DNA from: Acetobacteraceae bacterium
GTDB lineage: Bacteria; Pseudomonadota; Alphaproteobacteria; Acetobacterales; Acetobacteraceae
Reading direction: 5' to 3'
Assembly (NCBI GenBank): GCA_019689515.1
Contig: JADGHI010000247.1
Coordinates: 1-6,158, forward strand
DNA: 6,158 nt
Part shown: in pieces, positions 5,834 through 6,158 of the stretch
How positions within the stretch are numbered: position 1 is the first letter of the stretch
Layout of the letters: each line of letters begins with the position of its first letter
Notes under the pieces: model-generated
The model's input: the letters and a program-made list of their open reading frames with translations, nothing else
Told to the model about the DNA's origin: nothing
The model's database searches: none
Program-made: the position numbers and the translations under genes

Positions 5834-6158
5834 GCGCCGGCCCTCGCGGCGCCGCCCTGATTCGCGTCAGCGTCGGCCCTGGCGAACGCCGCATCGCGGT
5901 GCTCGACGCCGAGGGTGAGGCGCTGCTGGATTACGAGGTGGAGAGGCCGGCGCGGCCCGAGGGCATCGGCGATCTGCACCGGGCCCGCGTCAGCGCGCTC
6001 GCGCCCGCGATGGGCGGCGCCTTCCTGGCGCTCGCCGGGGGTGAGACCGGCTTCCTGCCGGCCGGAGAGGTCGCGGCGCCGCCCGGCCCGGACGCCCGCC
6101 CGCCACCACTCAACCGCGTGCTGCGGGAAGGGCAGGCCCTGGCGGTGCGCGTCACGCG
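5830..6158 (+). CDS. Ribonuclease E/G family protein, N-terminal part (runs off the window)
   Basis: The frame opens at the ATG at 5830, overlapping the maf stop as ATGA, and stays open for 109 codons to the window edge, so only the N-terminus is seen. It resembles the RNase E/G opening: strand IRVSVGPGERRIAVLD (11-26), LLDYEVERPARPEGIGDLH (32-50), then an S1-like RNA-binding domain RARVSALAPAMGGAFLAL (51-68) and GGETGFLPAGE (70-80). F65 and F75 keep the ten-residue spacing of RNA-contacting F57 and F67 in E. coli RNase E. The usual YKG preceding the R-V of this domain is replaced by HRA. A proline-rich insert (84-93) precedes LREGQALAVRV (98-108). The catalytic DNase-like domain, magnesium-binding aspartates and zinc-link cysteines lie beyond the edge, so activity and length cannot be judged. 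The position after maf fits the RNase G-like paralogue of alphaproteobacteria (from memory). Confidence 0.85.
   Translation, partial: MSAGPRGAALIRVSVGPGERRIAVLDAEGEALLDYEVERPARPEGIGDLHRARVSALAPAMGGAFLALAGGETGFLPAGEVAAPPGPDARPPPLNRVLREGQALAVRVT

Overview
The window is a very GC-rich stretch of ordinary bacterial chromosome. Protein sequences and gene order (dcd, murA, hisG, hisD, then infA, maf, an RNase E/G gene) point to an alphaproteobacterium, most likely Rhodospirillales/Acetobacteraceae (Roseomonas-like). That placement is from memory of family sequences and synteny, not from a search. Coding density is high. I see no tRNA, rRNA, CRISPR array, insertion sequence, phage gene or attachment site.

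Region 1 (1-1848, + strand): dcd (dCTP deaminase, dUMP/dTTP supply) starts at the left edge and is followed 28 bp later by murA (first committed step of peptidoglycan synthesis). Both keep their catalytic residues.

Region 2 (1849-3913, + strand): a 50-bp gap holds a candidate promoter that would start transcription at the hisG ATG (leaderless), flanked by a 10-bp direct repeat. It is followed by hisG (short form, which normally needs HisZ, not present here) and hisD, which overlap by GTGA. They encode the first and last enzymes of histidine synthesis.

Region 3 (3914-4691, - strand): a convergent two-gene unit of a GNAT-family acetyltransferase and a small conserved protein with an N-terminal HNGGPPL motif. 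The two genes overlap by about 14 bp. This is the only part not assignable to a core pathway and the only part on the minus strand.

Region 4 (4692-4986): a 295-bp divergent intergenic region with one candidate promoter on each strand and a possible paired structure in the infA leader.

Region 5 (4987-6158, + strand): infA (translation initiation factor IF-1), maf (nucleotide pyrophosphatase, YhdE type) and the 5' end of an RNase E/G-family gene that runs off the window. Maf and the RNase gene overlap by ATGA. This is a conserved alphaproteobacterial cluster.

No convincing new system is present. The best second-look items are the hisG promoter/direct-repeat arrangement and the small HNGGPPL protein paired with the GNAT gene.
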